Shown here: positions 41,965-43,020 of the stretch, piece by piece | How positions within the stretch are numbered: position 1 is the stretch's first letter | Layout: the number at the start of each line of letters is the position of its first letter | Assembly: GCA_043769275.1 (NCBI GenBank) | Contig: JAYVJM010000022.1 | Coordinates: 1 to 43,020 of the forward strand | From: JAYVJM01 sp043769275 | GTDB lineage: Bacteria > Pseudomonadota > Gammaproteobacteria > Pseudomonadales > UBA7239 | Reading direction: 5' to 3' | DNA: 43,020 nucleotides | Notes under the pieces: model-generated | Databases searched by the model: none | Seen by the model: only the letters and a program-made list of their open reading frames with translations | Told to the model about the DNA's origin: nothing | Program-made: the position numbers and the translations under genes

Positions 41965-42864
41965 ATGATAGTTTCTCCCCTGCCCATGCGTGCAGGCGTT
42001 TGCGCTAGCCGCCTGTGTTTGCCTGTTGGTCAGTGGCCTGATCTTCTGGCTTTTTTTTGTGCGTATTTTCCGGCGGTGACACCATCAACTTGGGCGCGGC
42101 GTTTGCAGGCGGGGGAGGTTTTGGATGCGGCGGGCGCTGTGTTATCGGCACATAGCCCGTATCGTGCAGGCAAGCAGATTTTTTATTACCGCGAGCTGTT
42201 TGATGAGCGCGCAGTGCCGTTTTTTGAAACGGTTTTATACCGTGATGAGCACATTCTTATTGCAGACAAACCGCATTTTTTGGCTGTCGCCCCCAGCGGG
42301 CGTTTTCTGCACGAAACGCTGTTGGTGCGGCTGCGTAACCGGCTGAGCCTTGAGCATCTCGCGCCTGCACACCGCATTGATCGCGCCACGGCTGGGCTGC
42401 TGTTGTTTTCGCTGAATCCAAAAACCCGCGCGTTGTATCCGGCACTGTTTCGCGCACGGCACGTGCAAAAAATTTATGAGGCGATTGCGCCTGCGCTGCC
42501 GCTTGTGCGCTTTCCTTACACACACCGCAGCCGTCTAGAGGAAGATGCGCAGTTTTTTCGCACGCGGGAAGCAGTGGGTGCGGAAAATAGCGAAACGCAG
42601 ATCGACGTTATCGAAAAACAGGGCGATGTTTGGCGTTATCAGTTAATGCCGGTGACGGGTCGCAAACACCAGTTGCGTGTACACATGGCCGCGTTGGGTG
42701 CGCCAATAATTAACGATGATTTTTATCCACACGCGCAGCCGTTAGCAGAGGATGATTTTGAGCGGCCATTAAAATTGCTGGCAAAATCGCTGGCGTTTAT
42801 TGATCCAGTGTCTGGCGAGTCGCGTTTTTTTGAAAGCCGGCAAATGCTGTCGTGGTCAATCTAG
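41965..42864 (+). CDS. RluA-family pseudouridine synthase
   Basis: A 299-residue RNA-modifying enzyme. The catalytic Asp139 is in HRIDRATAGLLLFS, the RluA signature. YRDEHILIADKPHFLAVAPSG and PVTGRKHQLRVHMAALGAPIINDDFYP are the other family motifs. The N-terminal 75 residues look like a degenerate S4-like part. ATG 41965 lacks a strong ribosome site. The target base cannot be assigned; it could be a 23S rRNA or tRNA enzyme. It overlaps none of the neighbours; a REP element and an insertion sequence follow. Confidence 0.85.
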   Translation: MIVSPLPMRAGVCASRLCLPVGQWPDLLAFFCAYFPAVTPSTWARRLQAGEVLDAAGAVLSAHSPYRAGKQIFYYRELFDERAVPFFETVLYRDEHILIADKPHFLAVAPSGRFLHETLLVRLRNRLSLEHLAPAHRIDRATAGLLLFSLNPKTRALYPALFRARHVQKIYEAIAPALPLVRFPYTHRSRLEEDAQFFRTREAVGAENSETQIDVIEKQGDVWRYQLMPVTGRKHQLRVHMAALGAPIINDDFYPHAQPLAEDDFERPLKLLAKSLAFIDPVSGESRFFESRQMLSWSI

Positions 42865-42881
42865 AAAAAGCAGTTGCTCCC

Positions 42882-42920
42882 CGCCCATGCTTCGATACGT
42901 GCGAAAAACCGCACTACTCA
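42882..42920. repeat. REP-like palindrome, family B, cut by an insertion sequence
   Basis: CGCCCATGCTTCGATACGTG then AAAAACCGCACTACTCA is the first part of family B seen elsewhere (1367-1414 and 39106-39151). The expected GCACGAACGG arm is missing, and IS sequence starts. Confidence 0.6.
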
Positions 42921-42923
42921 TAG

Positions 42924-43020
42924 TGACCTATGCTGCAAAAAGTGGACACCGTTTTGCCAATAAAATACAAAGCGGAGAGTTTCGATGAAGGCAAGAAAGC
43001 AAATGGTTTACACGGCAGAG
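42924..43020 (+). mobile_element. Left end of an IS3-like insertion sequence, cut by the window
   Basis: TGACCTATGCTGCAAAAAGT followed by GGACACC resembles the ends of IS3-family elements. After a GGAGAG ribosome site, ATG at 42985 opens MKARKQMVYTAE, typical of an OrfA start. The element runs out of the window, so family and completeness are not proven. Confidence 0.6.
42985..43020 (+). CDS. Start of an IS3-like transposase OrfA, partial
   Basis: Twelve codons only (MKARKQMVYTAE), with GGAGAG eight bases upstream. The basic start followed by YTAE is common in OrfA helix-turn-helix proteins. The rest is outside the window. Confidence 0.5.
   Translation, partial: MKARKQMVYTAE

Overview
The window reads as the chromosome of a Gammaproteobacterium. 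It carries sigma-32 with an RpoH box, a two-subunit glycyl-tRNA synthetase, PriA and DnaT-like primosome proteins, CstA/YbdD, an RhlE-type helicase, type IV pilins with a sigma-54 promoter motif, and many short REP-like palindromes. I cannot name the genus. No tRNA, rRNA or CRISPR array was seen.

Layout. 1-1.3 kb: the end of gcvH and rpoH. 1.5-7.0 kb (minus): two exported or anchored proteins sharing an FG-GAP-like C-terminal half; one also carries a complete subtilisin domain. 7.2-12.7 kb (minus): priA, glyS, glyQ. 12.8-15.1 kb: a cold-shock protein and, divergently, an RhlE-type RNA helicase. 15.2-18.6 kb (minus): a small lipoprotein, then rsmE, ybdD and cstA, the last three probably one operon. 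18.9-20.7 kb (plus): a secreted alpha/beta hydrolase. 20.8-23.7 kb (minus): proB behind a lambda-P-like protein and a three-repeat DnaT-like protein; obg is divergent from them. 25.3-26.5 kb (minus): two type IV pilins.

The most interesting part is 26.6-36.4 kb. Two minus-strand operons together encode a complete corrinoid-dependent methyl-transfer system. One has a corrinoid protein, an MtmB-family methyltransferase with no pyrrolysine codon, and an AcsE-like pterin methyltransferase. The other has a TetR regulator and a ferredoxin-ASKHA reductive activase (RACE). Both are preceded by the same roughly 40-bp double palindrome in the same position relative to a promoter-like sequence, so they are probably one TetR-controlled regulon. 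I infer that the system moves a methyl group between an unknown substrate and tetrahydrofolate through cob(I)alamin; the direction is not shown.

Between the two operons lie Sel1-like secreted proteins (one broken) and a two-gene module: an AAA15/OLD-like ATPase with a DUF4276/TOPRIM-like partner. This resembles PARIS- or AbiL-type phage defence. The module is flanked by direct repeats made of the 3' end of the RACE gene, which suggests insertion at that gene end.

The right side has a frameshifted Sel1/TPR protein, an EmrA/EmrB-type efflux pair, a YCF48-like propeller protein and an RluA-family pseudouridine synthase. The last bases hold the left end of an IS3-like element that appears to have landed in a REP palindrome.
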